Shown piece by piece: positions 8,122-17,414 of a DNA stretch of 64,000 nucleotides. The stretch comes from Demequina sp. NBRC 110056. GTDB lineage: Bacteria > Actinomycetota > Actinomycetes > Actinomycetales > Demequinaceae. Within the stretch, counting starts at the first letter, position 1. Every line of letters starts with the position of its first letter. The stretch spans positions 496,001-560,000 of the forward strand of contig NZ_BBRM01000002.1 of NCBI RefSeq assembly GCF_002090155.1, given 5' to 3'. Under the pieces are notes generated by a model. It ran no database searches, had not been told where the DNA came from, and saw only the letters and a list, made by a program, of their open reading frames with translations. A program made the translations under genes and the position numbers.

Positions 8122-9741
8122 TCAGGCCGCGATCGGCAGCTCCTCGCGCAGGTACCGGGTGTAGCCCGGAAGGGTCAGGAATGCCGGGAAGTCCTCCTGG
8201 AGGCACACCTCGCGGAGCAGGTCGGCCGCGGCATCGAAGCGATCCTCGACGGTGCGCGGCACGGCCGCCAGCACGTCGTCCACGACGCCCTCCACCCGTG
8301 TGGCGGTGATGATCTCACCGGTGTCCGTGCGGGTGCCGTAGCGGATCCACTGCCACAGCTGCGAACGGCTGATCTCAGCCGTGGCGACGTCCTCCATGAG
8401 GTTGTCGATGCCCGCAGCGCCGGTCCCCCTCAGCCAGCTCTCCAGGTATCGCAGCGCCGCCGAGACGTTGCGCCGCACGCCGTCGCTCGTGACGGTCGCT
8501 CCCGGCACGCGCAGGTCGAGCAGCTGGTCCGCGGTGACGTGCACGTCGTCGCGACGGCGGTCCATCTGGTTCGGGCGATCCCCCAACACCGCGTCGAACT
8601 CCGCCTGCGCGGTGGCGATGAGCCCAGGGTGCGCGACCCACGAGCCGTCGAAGCCGTCGGCCGCCTCCCGTCGCTTGTCCTCGGCGACCTGCGCCAGCGC
8701 GCGCTCGGTCACCTCCGGCTCGCGGCGGTTGGGGATGAACGCACTCATGCCGCCGATCGCCTGCGCACCCCTGCGGTGGCAGGTGGACACGAGCAGCTCG
8801 GTGTACGCGCGCATGAACGGCACCGTCATGGTGATCTGGCTGCGGTCGGGCAGCACGTAACGGGTGCCGCGCTCTCGATACGTCTTGATGGCGGAGAAGA
8901 TGTAGTCCCAGCGGCCCGCGTTGAGCCCGGCGCAGTGGTCGCGCAGCTCGTAGAGCATCTCCTCCATCTCGAAGGCCGCTGGGAGCGTCTCGATGAGCAT
9001 GGTCGCGCGGATGGTGCCGTGGGCCAGGTTCAGCTCCTGCTCGATGGCCGTGAACACCTGGTCCCACAGCCGCGCCTCGAGCCGGCCTTCGAGCTTGGGC
9101 AGGTAGAAGTACGGACCCGAGCCGCGAGCCACGAGCTCGTGGGCGTTGTGGAACGCGTAGAGCCCCGCATCCATGAGCGACGCGGACACCGCGTGACGGA
9201 TCCCGTCCGCCTCGACGTGGACGAGGTTACGGTCGACCAGGTGCCAGCCGCGCGGGCGGAACACGATCGTCGGCGAGCTCTCGCCCAGCTCGTACGTGCG
9301 CCCGTCAGCGCTCTCGTAGGAGATCGTGCGCCGCACGGCGTCGGCGAGGTTGATCTGCCCCTCGATCATCGTCGCCCAGGTGGGCGTGTTCGCGTCCTCG
9401 TGATCGGCCAGCCACACCTTCGCATCGGAGTTGAGGGCGTTGATCGCCATCTTCCTGTCGGTCGGGCCGGTGATCTCGACGCGACGATCCTCGAGGCCCG
9501 GACCGGGGCCGGCGACGCGCCAGGTCGGATCCTCCCGGATGGACGCGGTGGCAGGGTCGAACCGCAGGTCGGCGCCGTTGGAGATCGCGGCCGTCCGCCG
9601 CAGTCGCTCCTCGAGGACATCGGCGCGCGGGCCGGCGAACCGGCGTTGCAGGCGCGCCAGGAAGGCCAGCGCCCGCGGTGTGAGGATCTCGTCGTAGCGG
9701 TCCGCCAGTGGCGCCGCGATCTCGATCTGAGTGTCGAACAT
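8122..9741 (-). CDS. aceB: malate synthase A
   Basis: Condenses glyoxylate with acetyl-CoA to malate, the second enzyme of the glyoxylate shunt. The 539-residue length and sequence fit the A isoform: GPTDRKMAINALNSDAKVW, the catalytic arginine region TIVFRPRGWHL, the magnesium-binding stretch ATMLIETLPAAFEMEEMLYE and MSAFIPNRREPE. The ATG at 9741 follows the aceA stop by eight bases, so aceA-aceB is one operon. An open frame continues upstream through aceA in another frame and is not coding. Confidence 0.96.
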   Translation of the reverse strand: MFDTQIEIAAPLADRYDEILTPRALAFLARLQRRFAGPRADVLEERLRRTAAISNGADLRFDPATASIREDPTWRVAGPGPGLEDRRVEITGPTDRKMAINALNSDAKVWLADHEDANTPTWATMIEGQINLADAVRRTISYESADGRTYELGESSPTIVFRPRGWHLVDRNLVHVEADGIRHAVSASLMDAGLYAFHNAHELVARGSGPYFYLPKLEGRLEARLWDQVFTAIEQELNLAHGTIRATMLIETLPAAFEMEEMLYELRDHCAGLNAGRWDYIFSAIKTYRERGTRYVLPDRSQITMTVPFMRAYTELLVSTCHRRGAQAIGGMSAFIPNRREPEVTERALAQVAEDKRREAADGFDGSWVAHPGLIATAQAEFDAVLGDRPNQMDRRRDDVHVTADQLLDLRVPGATVTSDGVRRNVSAALRYLESWLRGTGAAGIDNLMEDVATAEISRSQLWQWIRYGTRTDTGEIITATRVEGVVDDVLAAVPRTVEDRFDAAADLLREVCLQEDFPAFLTLPGYTRYLREELPIAA

Positions 9742-9749
9742 GGTGACTC

Positions 9750-11060
9750 CTAGAACTGCTCGGCCTCGGTGGACCCGGCCATGGCCAGGGTCGAGGCGGT
9801 GGGGTTGAGCGCGGTGGAGACCCGGTCGAAGTAGCCGGTTCCCACCTCCGCCTGATGCTTGGTGGCGGAGTAGCCGCCTGACTCGGATGCGACCTCCGCC
9901 TCCTGGAGCTCGACGTACGCGCTCATCTGGGTGTGCGCGTATCCCCTGGCGAGCTCGAACATGCCGTGGTTGAGCGAGTGGAAGCCCGCCAGGGTGATGA
10001 ACTGGAAGGCGTAGCCCATCGCTGCGAGCTCGCGCTGGAAGGACGCGATCTGCGCATCGTCGAGGTGGCGGCGCCAGTTGAAGCTGGGCGAGCAGTTGTA
10101 CGCGAGCTGCTTCCCGGGGTGCTCGGCGTGGATGGACTCGGCGAAGCGACGCGCGAGCTCCAGGTCCGGCTTCGAGGACTCGACCCACAGGAGGTCCGCG
10201 TAGGGCGCGTAGGCGTGTCCGCGGGCGAGCACGGGGTCGATGCCGGAGCGGACCTCGTGGAAGCCCTCGGCGGTGCGCGCGCCGGTGAGGAACTCGCGGT
10301 CTCGCTCGTCGACGTCCGACGTCAGCAAGGTCGCCGCCAGCGCATCCGTGCGCGCGATGACGATGGTCGGGGCGCCGGCGACATCGGCCGCGAGCCGCGC
10401 CGCGTTGAGCGTGCGGATGTGCTGTGAGGTCGGCACCAGCACCTTGCCGCCCATGTGCCCGCACTTCTTCTCGGCGGCGAGCTGGTCCTCCCAGTGCACG
10501 CCCGCCGCCCCGGCGGCGATCATCTGGTGCATGAGCTCGTACGCGTTGAGCGGGCCGCCGAAGCCGGCCTCCGCATCGGCGACGATGGGGGCCATCCAGT
10601 CACGGGTGGTCGCGCCGGTCTCGGAGAACTCGATCTGTGCGGTGCGCAGCAGTGCGTTGTTGATGCGGCGCACCACCGCGGGCACCGAGTTCGCGGGGTA
10701 CAGGCTCTGGTCGGGATACGTCTGACCCGACAGGTTGGCGTCGGCCGCGACCTGCCACCCTGACAGGTAGATCGCCTCGAGTCCGGCGCGCACCTGCTGG
10801 ACCGCCTGGTTCCCCGTGAGCGCCCCGAGTGCCGCTGTCCAGGTCCCGCGGTCGTCGACGTTGGCACGGATCTGCTCCCAGAGCCGCTCGGCACCCCTCC
10901 TCGCCAGCGTGGGCTCCTCGCGGACAGAGCCGCGCAGAGCGATGACGTCCTCCGCGGTGTAGTCGCGGCGCACGCCCTCCCATCGGGGGTCCGTGGCCCA
11001 CTGGGCCTCGAGCTCGAAGGCGGTCTGGGTCTGATCGCCGGGCCTCGTCGTCGTCGACAT
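9750..11060 (-). CDS. aceA: isocitrate lyase
   Basis: Splits isocitrate into glyoxylate and succinate, allowing growth on acetate or fatty acids. The 436-residue protein has the catalytic loop [17 protein letters not shown] with the active-site Cys, the magnesium site around [17 protein letters not shown], and YNCSPSFNW near the C-terminus. It is the first gene of the aceA-aceB operon, with a GAGAGGAA ribosome site. Expression is likely controlled from the repeat-rich region shared with the RamB-like gene on the other side. Confidence 0.97.
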   Translation of the reverse strand: MSTTTRPGDQTQTAFELEAQWATDPRWEGVRRDYTAEDVIALRGSVREEPTLARRGAERLWEQIRANVDDRGTWTAALGALTGNQAVQQVRAGLEAIYLSGWQVAADANLSGQTYPDQSLYPANSVPAVVRRINNALLRTAQIEFSETGATTRDWMAPIVADAEAGFGGPLNAYELMHQMIAAGAAGVHWEDQLAAEKKCGHMGGKVLVPTSQHIRTLNAARLAADVAGAPTIVIARTDALAATLLTSDVDERDREFLTGARTAEGFHEVRSGIDPVLARGHAYAPYADLLWVESSKPDLELARRFAESIHAEHPGKQLAYNCSPSFNWRRHLDDAQIASFQRELAAMGYAFQFITLAGFHSLNHGMFELARGYAHTQMSAYVELQEAEVASESGGYSATKHQAEVGTGYFDRVSTALNPTASTLAMAGSTEAEQF

Positions 11061-11099
11061 GGTCGTTCCTCTCTCATCGGCGGTGGTGCCGTCATGTCG

Positions 11100-11153
11100 A
11101 CCGTACGCATGCCCCCGTGGCTTTTTCTGCGAGAGTTTGCGAGAACTTTCTCG
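11100..11153. promoter_or_regulatory. aceA promoter with RamB-like repeats
   Basis: A minus-strand -10-like TACGGT (11100-11105) precedes aceA. Upstream of it are two direct repeats, TGCGAGAGTT (11128-11137) and TGCGAGAACT (11138-11147), and a 12-of-14 palindrome CGAGAACTTTCTCG (11140-11153). The AGTTTGCGAG segment resembles the AGTTTGCAAA-type sites known for RamB of Corynebacterium. Autoregulation of the divergent regulator plus control of aceA is the simplest reading. Confidence 0.5.
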
Positions 11154-11195
11154 ATTGTTCTAGCCGCGCGAACGAAGGTGTGCCACGATGCCGCC

Positions 11196-12650
11196 ATGAG
11201 CGACGATGCGATTCACGACGGACCCACCCCCCTGACGGTGGGCCGACGCGTCAGGGCGGCACGCCTGGCGGCGGGCATGACCGTTCACGACCTCGCCGCG
11301 GCGCTCGGACGCTCGGCCTCGCAGGTCTCGGTCATCGAGAACGGCAGGCGCGAGCTGCGCGTCAGCGACCTGCAGCGCGTGGCGACCGCGCTCGGCTGCG
11401 GCCTCGACCACCTGCTCGACCCGACCCCGCCCAGCAAACGCGACGCGCTCGAGATCGAGCTCGCCCGCATCCAGGCTGGGCCCCTCATGTCCTCGCTCCC
11501 CCTACCGGAGCTCCCGGTACGCAAGGGCATGCCCGACGAGGCGATCGAGACGATCCTCGCCCTGCATCGCGAGCTCGTCGCTCAGCACGAGCGACACTCG
11601 TCCACCCCCGAGGAGGCGCGCCGTGCCAACACGGAGCTGCGCGCAGCGCAGCGCGCCCGCTCGAACCACTATCCCGAGCTCGAGACGCACGCCGCCCGCC
11701 TGCTCGCCGCGATCGGCCACCCGGGCGGACCGCTGTCCCACTCGGCGGCCTCGACCCTTGCCGCGCACCTCGGATTCTCGCTGCACTACGTGCACGACCT
11801 GCCGGTGACCACGCGCTCCGTCACGGATGCTCGCGAGGGTCGCATCTACCTGCCGATCCGGCAGGCCGGCACCGATCGTCGCGTGGTCCTGCTGCAGGCC
11901 CTCGCCGGTCACGCGCTCGGGCACGCCGAGCCCCAGCACTACGGCGATCTGCTCCGACAGCGCGTCGAGACCAACTACCTCGCGGGCGCGCTCATGATGC
12001 CCGAAGGCTCAGCAGTCGAGCTCCTCAGGCGCGCGAAGCGCGAGCGCGACCTGTCGGTCGAGGACCTCCGGGATGCCTTCGCGGTGAGCTACGAGGCCGC
12101 CGCGCACCGCTTCACGAACCTCGCGACCGAGCACCTGGGCATCCCGGTGCACTTCCTCAAGGTCGACGCGGCCGGCATCCTGACCAAGGCGTACGAGAAC
12201 GACGACGTGTCGTTCCCCCAGGACGCGTTGGGACACGTCGAGGGGCAGCGCGTGTGTCGCAAGTGGAGCGCACGGCAGGTGTTCGAGCGTGACGACCGCT
12301 ACGGGATCTACCACCAGTACACGGACAAGCCGAATGGGACGTACTGGTGCACCTCGGCGGTGCAGTCCGACGCCGCTGCCGACTACTCGGTCTCCGTCGG
12401 CACCCGGTACGAGCACACCAAGTGGTTCCGCGGCCGCGACACGCAGACGCGCCGGTTCTCGAGCTGCCCCGACCCCACGTGCTGCCGAGCACCGGCGCCC
12501 GACCTTGCCCAGCGGTGGGACAGCACGACGTTCCCGGCGGCGCGCATCAACTCGTCGCTGCTCGCGGCGGCGCCGTCGGAGTCCGCGACGGGCATCGACC
12601 GGACGGCGGTCTACGAGTTCCTCGAGCGGCACACCAGCGCCAGCTCCTGA
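11196..12650 (+). CDS. RamB/ScfR-type XRE-family regulator of acetate metabolism
   Basis: A 484-residue regulator. Residues about 10-65 are an XRE helix-turn-helix (LAAALGRSASQVSVIENGRR). The middle resembles the ImmA/IrrE peptidase-like domain, but the zinc motif reads GHALGH instead of HELGH, so the catalytic Glu is replaced by Ala and peptidase activity is unlikely. The C-terminal short-chain-fatty-acyl regulator (ScfR) domain contains CRKWSARQVF and a cysteine cluster SCPDPTCC. It is divergent from aceA-aceB, the classical RamB targets. A CACGAT sequence six bases before the ATG could be a weak -10 for a leaderless mRNA. Confidence 0.85.
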   Translation: MSDDAIHDGPTPLTVGRRVRAARLAAGMTVHDLAAALGRSASQVSVIENGRRELRVSDLQRVATALGCGLDHLLDPTPPSKRDALEIELARIQAGPLMSSLPLPELPVRKGMPDEAIETILALHRELVAQHERHSSTPEEARRANTELRAAQRARSNHYPELETHAARLLAAIGHPGGPLSHSAASTLAAHLGFSLHYVHDLPVTTRSVTDAREGRIYLPIRQAGTDRRVVLLQALAGHALGHAEPQHYGDLLRQRVETNYLAGALMMPEGSAVELLRRAKRERDLSVEDLRDAFAVSYEAAAHRFTNLATEHLGIPVHFLKVDAAGILTKAYENDDVSFPQDALGHVEGQRVCRKWSARQVFERDDRYGIYHQYTDKPNGTYWCTSAVQSDAAADYSVSVGTRYEHTKWFRGRDTQTRRFSSCPDPTCCRAPAPDLAQRWDSTTFPAARINSSLLAAAPSESATGIDRTAVYEFLERHTSASS

Positions 12651-12676
12651 CTGGTCGCCGGACGCCACGCGGACGG

Positions 12677-13852
12677 TCAGCCGCCCGCGACCACCGCCTG
12701 GTCACGGCCGCCCTGCTTCGCCTCGTAGAGCGCGGCATCTGCATCAGCGAACAGCTCGTCCAGCGTCTGGTCGGCACTGGGCACGGCGATGCCGAAGCTC
12801 ACGGTCGGCAACGGGAAGTCTTGGCGCTCGCCGGTCGAGGCGTACGCTGCGGCGATCTCCTCCGCGCGCGCCGCCGCGGCCGCGGCGTCCGCGACGAGGA
12901 TCACCGCGCCGAACTCCTCGCCCCCGAGCCGTCCGGCGAACTCCCGCCGGCCAGTGGCGTCGCGCAGCGTCCGCGCGAACTGCACGATCGCGCGGTCGCC
13001 CGCAGCGTGGCCATAGCCGTCGTTCACCGCCTTGAAGTGGTCGAGATCGGCGATGACCAGCGCCGGTGCGGGTCCGCCGCGCAGCGCGTGCCGCTCGATC
13101 GCCTCCTGCGCGCGGTGCCAGAACTCGCGGCGCCCCAACAAACCTGTGAGGTCATCGGTGATCGCACGCTGGCGTAGCCGCACCGTCTGCTGCTCCCAGC
13201 CGAGCGCCGAGGCGCTGAACGTCACCGCGACGAGGCTGAGCAGCATCACCACTGCGGTCACACCCGGCCCGCCGAGCGCGAGGAAGAGCGAGCCCTCGGG
13301 CCCGACCGCGACGTACAGGACGAAGCGGAGGACGTACTGGACCGCGAGGATGGACGCGGCGAGCGCGCTCACGAGGGTCGCGACCTGAGACTCCACCGTT
13401 CGCGGCCGGTCCTCGCCCCACCCCGAGCGCCACGCGGACCACATCTCCCGCGCCGCCAGCACGAACATCGCCCCCATGTAGGCGAACTCGACGCCGTCAC
13501 CCGCCCAGACCGAGCTCGCCGGGCGCTCGAGCGCCGCCGCAGCGACGACGAAGATCGCACCCACTGGCATGAGCCACCGCGGCACCGCGAGGCCACGGAC
13601 CGATCGAGCGGCGAACCACACCGCCGTCGCGCCTACAGCGGATGCGGCGCCCGACAGCGGGTTGGCGACGACCTGAGCGTCCGTGCCGTTGAGGAGCAGG
13701 AGCGAGCTGCCCGATGCGGTCGCCACGAGCGCGATCGTCCACCAGCCCGAGAACGCCGAGCGGGTGGGCCGATACACCGCGAGGTAGAACAGCACCAGCA
13801 CCAGGAGCGACACGCCTCCGAGCACCACACGTAGGGTCGGGACGTCGAGCAT
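12677..13852 (-). CDS. membrane-bound GGDEF diguanylate cyclase
   Basis: Predicted to make cyclic di-GMP from two GTP. The 391-residue protein has about six or seven hydrophobic segments in residues 5-215, then a GGDEF domain starting at DDLTGLLGRREF. The active-site motif is intact (GGEEF, residues 310-314) and so is the metal site DLDHFKAVND. The inhibitory RxxD site expected about six residues before GGEEF reads GRRE, so product inhibition may be lost. No EAL or HD-GYP domain is attached. The ATG has a TAGCGT box six bases upstream. Confidence 0.9.
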   Translation of the reverse strand: MLDVPTLRVVLGGVSLLVLVLFYLAVYRPTRSAFSGWWTIALVATASGSSLLLLNGTDAQVVANPLSGAASAVGATAVWFAARSVRGLAVPRWLMPVGAIFVVAAAALERPASSVWAGDGVEFAYMGAMFVLAAREMWSAWRSGWGEDRPRTVESQVATLVSALAASILAVQYVLRFVLYVAVGPEGSLFLALGGPGVTAVVMLLSLVAVTFSASALGWEQQTVRLRQRAITDDLTGLLGRREFWHRAQEAIERHALRGGPAPALVIADLDHFKAVNDGYGHAAGDRAIVQFARTLRDATGRREFAGRLGGEEFGAVILVADAAAAAARAEEIAAAYASTGERQDFPLPTVSFGIAVPSADQTLDELFADADAALYEAKQGGRDQAVVAGG

Positions 13853-13858
13853 GCCGCC

Positions 13859-13864
13859 ACGCTA
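13859..13864 (-). promoter_or_regulatory. -10 box of the diguanylate cyclase gene, leaderless start
   Basis: TAGCGT ends six bases before the ATG on the minus strand, so transcription should begin at the start codon. No ribosome site is present. Confidence 0.45.
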
Positions 13865-13947
13865 GTGGTCGAGAGCCTTCGCGCCACAGTGCAACGTGAC
13901 AGGACTCACAGGTTTGCCGCGTCCCGGCGGGCGGGCGAGCCTGTCCG

Positions 13948-13953
13948 TAGAGT
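13948..13953 (+). promoter_or_regulatory. -10 box of the DUF1801 gene, leaderless start
   Basis: TAGAGT is separated from the ATG at 13960 by exactly six bases (GGTCGC). No ribosome site is present. Confidence 0.45.
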
Positions 13954-13959
13954 GGTCGC

Positions 13960-14376
13960 ATGGCCAACAAGACCCGTCCGACGCCGCAGTCGGTGGAGGA
14001 CTTCCTCGCCAGCGTGATGCCCGAGCGCCGTCGCGAGGAGGGCCTGCGACTGCATGCCCTCATGTCGGAGGTGACAGGCGACGAGGGCGTCATGTGGGGC
14101 CCCACCATGGTCGGCTACGGCAGCTACCACTACCGCTACGCCTCGGGCCGCGAGGGAGACATGCTCCGCGTCGGCTTCTCGCCGCGCAAGGCGCAGCTGT
14201 CTCTCTACGGGCTCAACGAGGACCCCGGCCAGAAGGCGCTCCTCGAGCGCCTTGGGCCGCACACGACCGGCGTGAGCTGCGTCTACGTGAAGCGGCTCGA
14301 CGACATCGACGAGGAGGTCCTGCGCGACCTCGTGGACCTCGGTTACCAGCACGGGGACTTCGACGCGAACGCCTAG
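13960..14376 (+). CDS. DUF1801 (YdhG-like) domain protein
   Basis: A 138-residue cytosolic protein of the DUF1801 fold, seen in the pattern VEDFLASVMPERRREEG, GPTMVGYGSYHYRY, GFSPRKAQLSLYG and the C-terminal DDIDEEVLRDLVDLGY. The family is small, widespread and biochemically uncharacterised; no enzymatic motif is visible. It is transcribed away from the diguanylate cyclase gene and its TAG stop is also the first part of the -10 box of the next gene. Confidence 0.8.
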   Translation: MANKTRPTPQSVEDFLASVMPERRREEGLRLHALMSEVTGDEGVMWGPTMVGYGSYHYRYASGREGDMLRVGFSPRKAQLSLYGLNEDPGQKALLERLGPHTTGVSCVYVKRLDDIDEEVLRDLVDLGYQHGDFDANA

Positions 14377-14379
14377 GCT
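14374..14379 (+). promoter_or_regulatory. -10 box of the DUF4865-like gene, overlapping a stop codon
   Basis: TAGGCT begins with the TAG stop codon of the preceding gene and ends six bases before the ATG at 14386. The second gene can therefore be transcribed on its own as a leaderless mRNA. Confidence 0.45.
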
Positions 14380-14385
14380 GGGCGC

Positions 14386-14955
14386 ATGATCGCGCTCCAG
14401 TGCTCCGTGGACCTGCCCCGCGACTACCCGATGCCCCGCGTCCTCGAGCGGATCGCCGCGGACGGCGTCGCCCACGACGCAGCGCCTGGGCTGCTGTGGT
14501 TCGCGCACGCCGTGCGCCAGGCGGGCGCCGACGGGGCGACGGTCCACCGCTACCTGATGCTGTCGGTCTGGTCCAACACTTCCCGCCTCGGGGCCTACCT
14601 GTGGGACTCCGGGGGCTTCGAGCGCGTGCGAGCGCAGTACGGCCACGTGGACGTCGCGCTGTGGCCCGTCGCGGGCCTCCAGGTCGACCGCGACGCGCTC
14701 GCCGACGCGGATCACCTCGAGGTGACCACGTCGCCGGCGCGCCCGGACTCGGCGCTGTCCACGATCGCCGAGGACGCCAGCGCGGCCAGCGCGAAGGCGA
14801 TGCGCAGCCGAGATGTGAGCGCCTCGCTGCGCTGCGTCGACGCCGCTTCGGGCGCGACGTTCGGCGCGGATCTGCGGCGGGGCCTGCCGCGCGGGGACGG
14901 CGGCAGCGTCTACGCGCTCGCGCACCTCGCGGTGCCGCCCGCCCCGACCTCCTGA
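14386..14955 (+). CDS. DUF4865-like protein
   Basis: A 189-residue protein beginning MIALQCSVDLPRDYPMPRVL. The N-terminal half resembles DUF4865 proteins (a start of the form MIAMQY-LP-DYDM, then a hydrophobic PGL core and a YLWDSGGFERVRAQYG segment), which have a dimeric alpha-beta barrel look. I recognise the family only by pattern and know no function for it. The C-terminal 70 residues are alanine and serine rich and look poorly ordered. It follows the DUF1801 gene by nine bases. Confidence 0.65.
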   Translation: MIALQCSVDLPRDYPMPRVLERIAADGVAHDAAPGLLWFAHAVRQAGADGATVHRYLMLSVWSNTSRLGAYLWDSGGFERVRAQYGHVDVALWPVAGLQVDRDALADADHLEVTTSPARPDSALSTIAEDASAASAKAMRSRDVSASLRCVDAASGATFGADLRRGLPRGDGGSVYALAHLAVPPAPTS

Positions 14956-15219
14956 GCCGGTCCAGTCGCGGCCGGGTCGCGGCGAGACTCCGCCGTCACC
15001 CACCCTCCACGTCGTCGCAGCCTGGGCATGCGACCCCTCACCTCCGCCCGACGGCCTCGCGCTGAGGACCGGCCGATGCGCGCCGAATCTCGCGTACTCG
15101 CCACACCTTCGTGCGTGACCGCAGGCTTCTCCGCCGTCCCTGACGTACGGAACGGGCCTCCGTCCGTGGGAATCGCTCACACCGCAGGCCGCCAGCCCGC
15201 GTGAGGGCCGCGCGGCGGG

Positions 15220-16722
15220 TCAGCGGCGCTTGCGCTTCTCCCGCACGCGCACCGAGATCTGGATGGGCGTGCCCTCGAACCCGAAGTTCTCGCGCAGCCG
15301 GCGCTCGATGAAGCGGCGGTAGGTGGGGTCGAGGAAGCCGCTCGAGAAGATCACGAACCGCGGGGGCCGGGCCGAGGCCTGCGTCGCGAACAGGATCTTG
15401 GGCTGCTTGCCGGAGCGCACCGGGTGCGGGTGCTCGGCGACCAGCTCGCCCAGGAAGGAGTTGAGGCGGCCGGTGGAGATGCGCTGGTCCCAGCTGCCGA
15501 GCGCGAGGTCGATGGCGGGCACGAGCCGGTTGGTGTGCCACCCCGTACGCGCCGACAGGTTCACGCGCGGCGCCCACGACAGCTGCACGAGGTCCTTCTC
15601 GATCGAGCGATCGAGCAGGAACCGCTCGTCCTCGCCGACGAGGTCCCACTTGTTGAACACCAGCACGAGCGCGCGGCCCGCCTCGATGACCTGCGAGATG
15701 ACGCGGGTGTCCTGGTCCGTGAGCGGTCCCGAGGCGTCGAGGAGCACGAGGGCCACCTCGGCGCGCTCGATCGCGGCTCCTGTGCGCAGCGACGCGTAGA
15801 AGTCGGCGCCCTTGGTCATGTGGACCCGGCGCCGGATGCCCGCGGTGTCCACGAGCGTCCACGACCGTCCGGCGATCTCGACCTTCTCATCCACGGGATC
15901 CCGCGTGGTTCCCGCCGTCTCGTCGACGACGACGCGGCGCTCGCCCGCGAGCTGGTTGAGCAGCGAGCTCTTGCCGACGTTCGGACGGCCGACGAGCGCG
16001 ATGCGGCGCGGGGCATCCGGGTCGACCTCCACCTCGGGAAGCTCGGTGGGCAGGATCGCGATGGCAGCGTCGAGCAGGTCTCCCGTGCCGCGTCCGTGCA
16101 GGGCGCTCACCGGGTAGGGCTCCCCCAGTCCGAGGTTCCACAGCGCCGCGGCCTCGAGCTCGCCCTGCGGTCCGTCGACCTTGTTGGCGGCGAGCACGAC
16201 CGGCTTGCCCGACCGACGCAGGAGCTTGACGACCTTCTCGTCAGACGCGGTGGCGCCGACCGTGGCGTCGACCACGAAGAGGATCGCGTCGGCCATGTCG
16301 ATCGCTACCTCGGCCTGCTGGGCGACCGAGAGGTCAAGGCCCTGGACCTTGGCCTCCCAGCCTCCGGTGTCCATCAGCATGAAGTCCACGCCCGCCCATT
16401 CGGCGGGGTACGACACGCGGTCACGGGTCACGCCGGGCGTGTCCTCGACGACCGCGAGGCGCTTGCCGATGATGCGGTTGACGAGCGTCGATTTGCCGAC
16501 GTTGGGGCGGCCGACGACCGCGAGGGTCGGCAGCGCGCTCTCGGTCTCGACGGGCACCTCACCGGCGAGCGCGGCGAGGTCCTCGGCGGTGAGGTCGTAC
16601 TCCTCGAGCCCAGCGCGCAGCGCGGCCTCGCGCACCTCGTCGAGGCTCTCCTCGGGGTCCGACGGAACCGCCACCGGTGCCGGGACGTCGTCCACGCCGC
16701 GGTACTCCTGGTCGTCGCTCAT
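15220..16722 (-). CDS. der: ribosome biogenesis GTPase Der (EngA)
   Basis: Double-domain GTPase needed for assembly of the large ribosomal subunit. Of 500 residues, about 1-62 form an acidic extension, then two G domains each begin with GRPNVGKS and continue with DTGGW (first) or DTAGI (second), NKVD/NKWD and SALHG/SARTG. The C-terminal KH-like domain ends in a basic RVREKRKRR tail. The ATG overlaps the plsC stop by four bases; it is the last gene of a long minus-strand operon. The 264 bases beyond it hold no gene that I can see. Confidence 0.96.
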   Translation of the reverse strand: MSDDQEYRGVDDVPAPVAVPSDPEESLDEVREAALRAGLEEYDLTAEDLAALAGEVPVETESALPTLAVVGRPNVGKSTLVNRIIGKRLAVVEDTPGVTRDRVSYPAEWAGVDFMLMDTGGWEAKVQGLDLSVAQQAEVAIDMADAILFVVDATVGATASDEKVVKLLRRSGKPVVLAANKVDGPQGELEAAALWNLGLGEPYPVSALHGRGTGDLLDAAIAILPTELPEVEVDPDAPRRIALVGRPNVGKSSLLNQLAGERRVVVDETAGTTRDPVDEKVEIAGRSWTLVDTAGIRRRVHMTKGADFYASLRTGAAIERAEVALVLLDASGPLTDQDTRVISQVIEAGRALVLVFNKWDLVGEDERFLLDRSIEKDLVQLSWAPRVNLSARTGWHTNRLVPAIDLALGSWDQRISTGRLNSFLGELVAEHPHPVRSGKQPKILFATQASARPPRFVIFSSGFLDPTYRRFIERRLRENFGFEGTPIQISVRVREKRKRR

Positions 16723-17414
16723 GCGGTTGCCTCCTCTGGGGTCGCTCGCCCGCCGTCGTCGACGGGGAGCTCAAGATCTGTCGTGGCCAGTGTGGCGTCG
16801 ACCTGGCTGCGCAGCGCGGCCGCCACCGCCTCAGCCGCCCACTCCTGGCGTGCGCGGCCCCGGAGGTCCGCGGGCGGCTCCAACGTCACGGGTTCGCCGA
16901 AGTCGACGAGGATCCTGCGGCGCGGCGCGGGCCACACTCCCACCGGCTCACCGCTGTGGCGCGTCCCGACCATCGTGGTCGGCACGATGGGCGCGCCCGT
17001 CTGGAGCGCGAGCCAGGCGGCGCCCCCGTGGACCGCGTCGGCGCGACCGGCTCCCCTGGTGCCTTCGGGGAACATGCCCACGACGTCACCGCGCTTGAGG
17101 ACGGCGCGGCCCTGCTGCAGTGCCACGCGTCCCGAACCGTCGACCTCAATCTGGCCCGCAGCGCGCAGGATGGGACCGAGCACGCCGCGGAACATGTGGT
17201 CGCCGATGAGGAAGTGCGAGCCACGCGGGATGATGCCGTGGAGCACAGGACCATCGATGAAGCCGACGTGGTTCGCGACCACCAGCGCCGCACCGTGGCG
17301 CGGGAGCCGGTCGCGGCCGCGCACCTCGGTCGCCCACAGCACGCGGGCGAGGAAGCGGCCCACCCATCGGGACCATCGCGGCCCCCATCGGCTGGGCGCG
17401 TCGGGAGGGGTCAC
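16719..17414 (-). CDS. plsC: 1-acyl-sn-glycerol-3-phosphate acyltransferase
   Basis: Acylates lysophosphatidic acid (or a related lysophospholipid) at the membrane. The 231-residue protein has the catalytic HX4D motif (His49 and Asp54 in NHVGFID) and the FPEGTRG substrate motif, in the usual order and spacing. The GTG start overlaps the cmk stop (GTGA) and the stop overlaps the der start, so cmk, plsC and der are translationally coupled; the same trio occurs in other actinobacteria. Exact acyl acceptor not determinable. Confidence 0.9.
   Translation of the reverse strand: MTPPDAPSRWGPRWSRWVGRFLARVLWATEVRGRDRLPRHGAALVVANHVGFIDGPVLHGIIPRGSHFLIGDHMFRGVLGPILRAAGQIEVDGSGRVALQQGRAVLKRGDVVGMFPEGTRGAGRADAVHGGAAWLALQTGAPIVPTTMVGTRHSGEPVGVWPAPRRRILVDFGEPVTLEPPADLRGRARQEWAAEAVAAALRSQVDATLATTDLELPVDDGGRATPEEATA

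Noticed and set aside
8122..10464. Long N-terminal extension of malate synthase
   Set aside because: The extra codons overlap aceA in another frame; the family N-terminus and the eight-base spacing from aceA fix the ATG at 9741.
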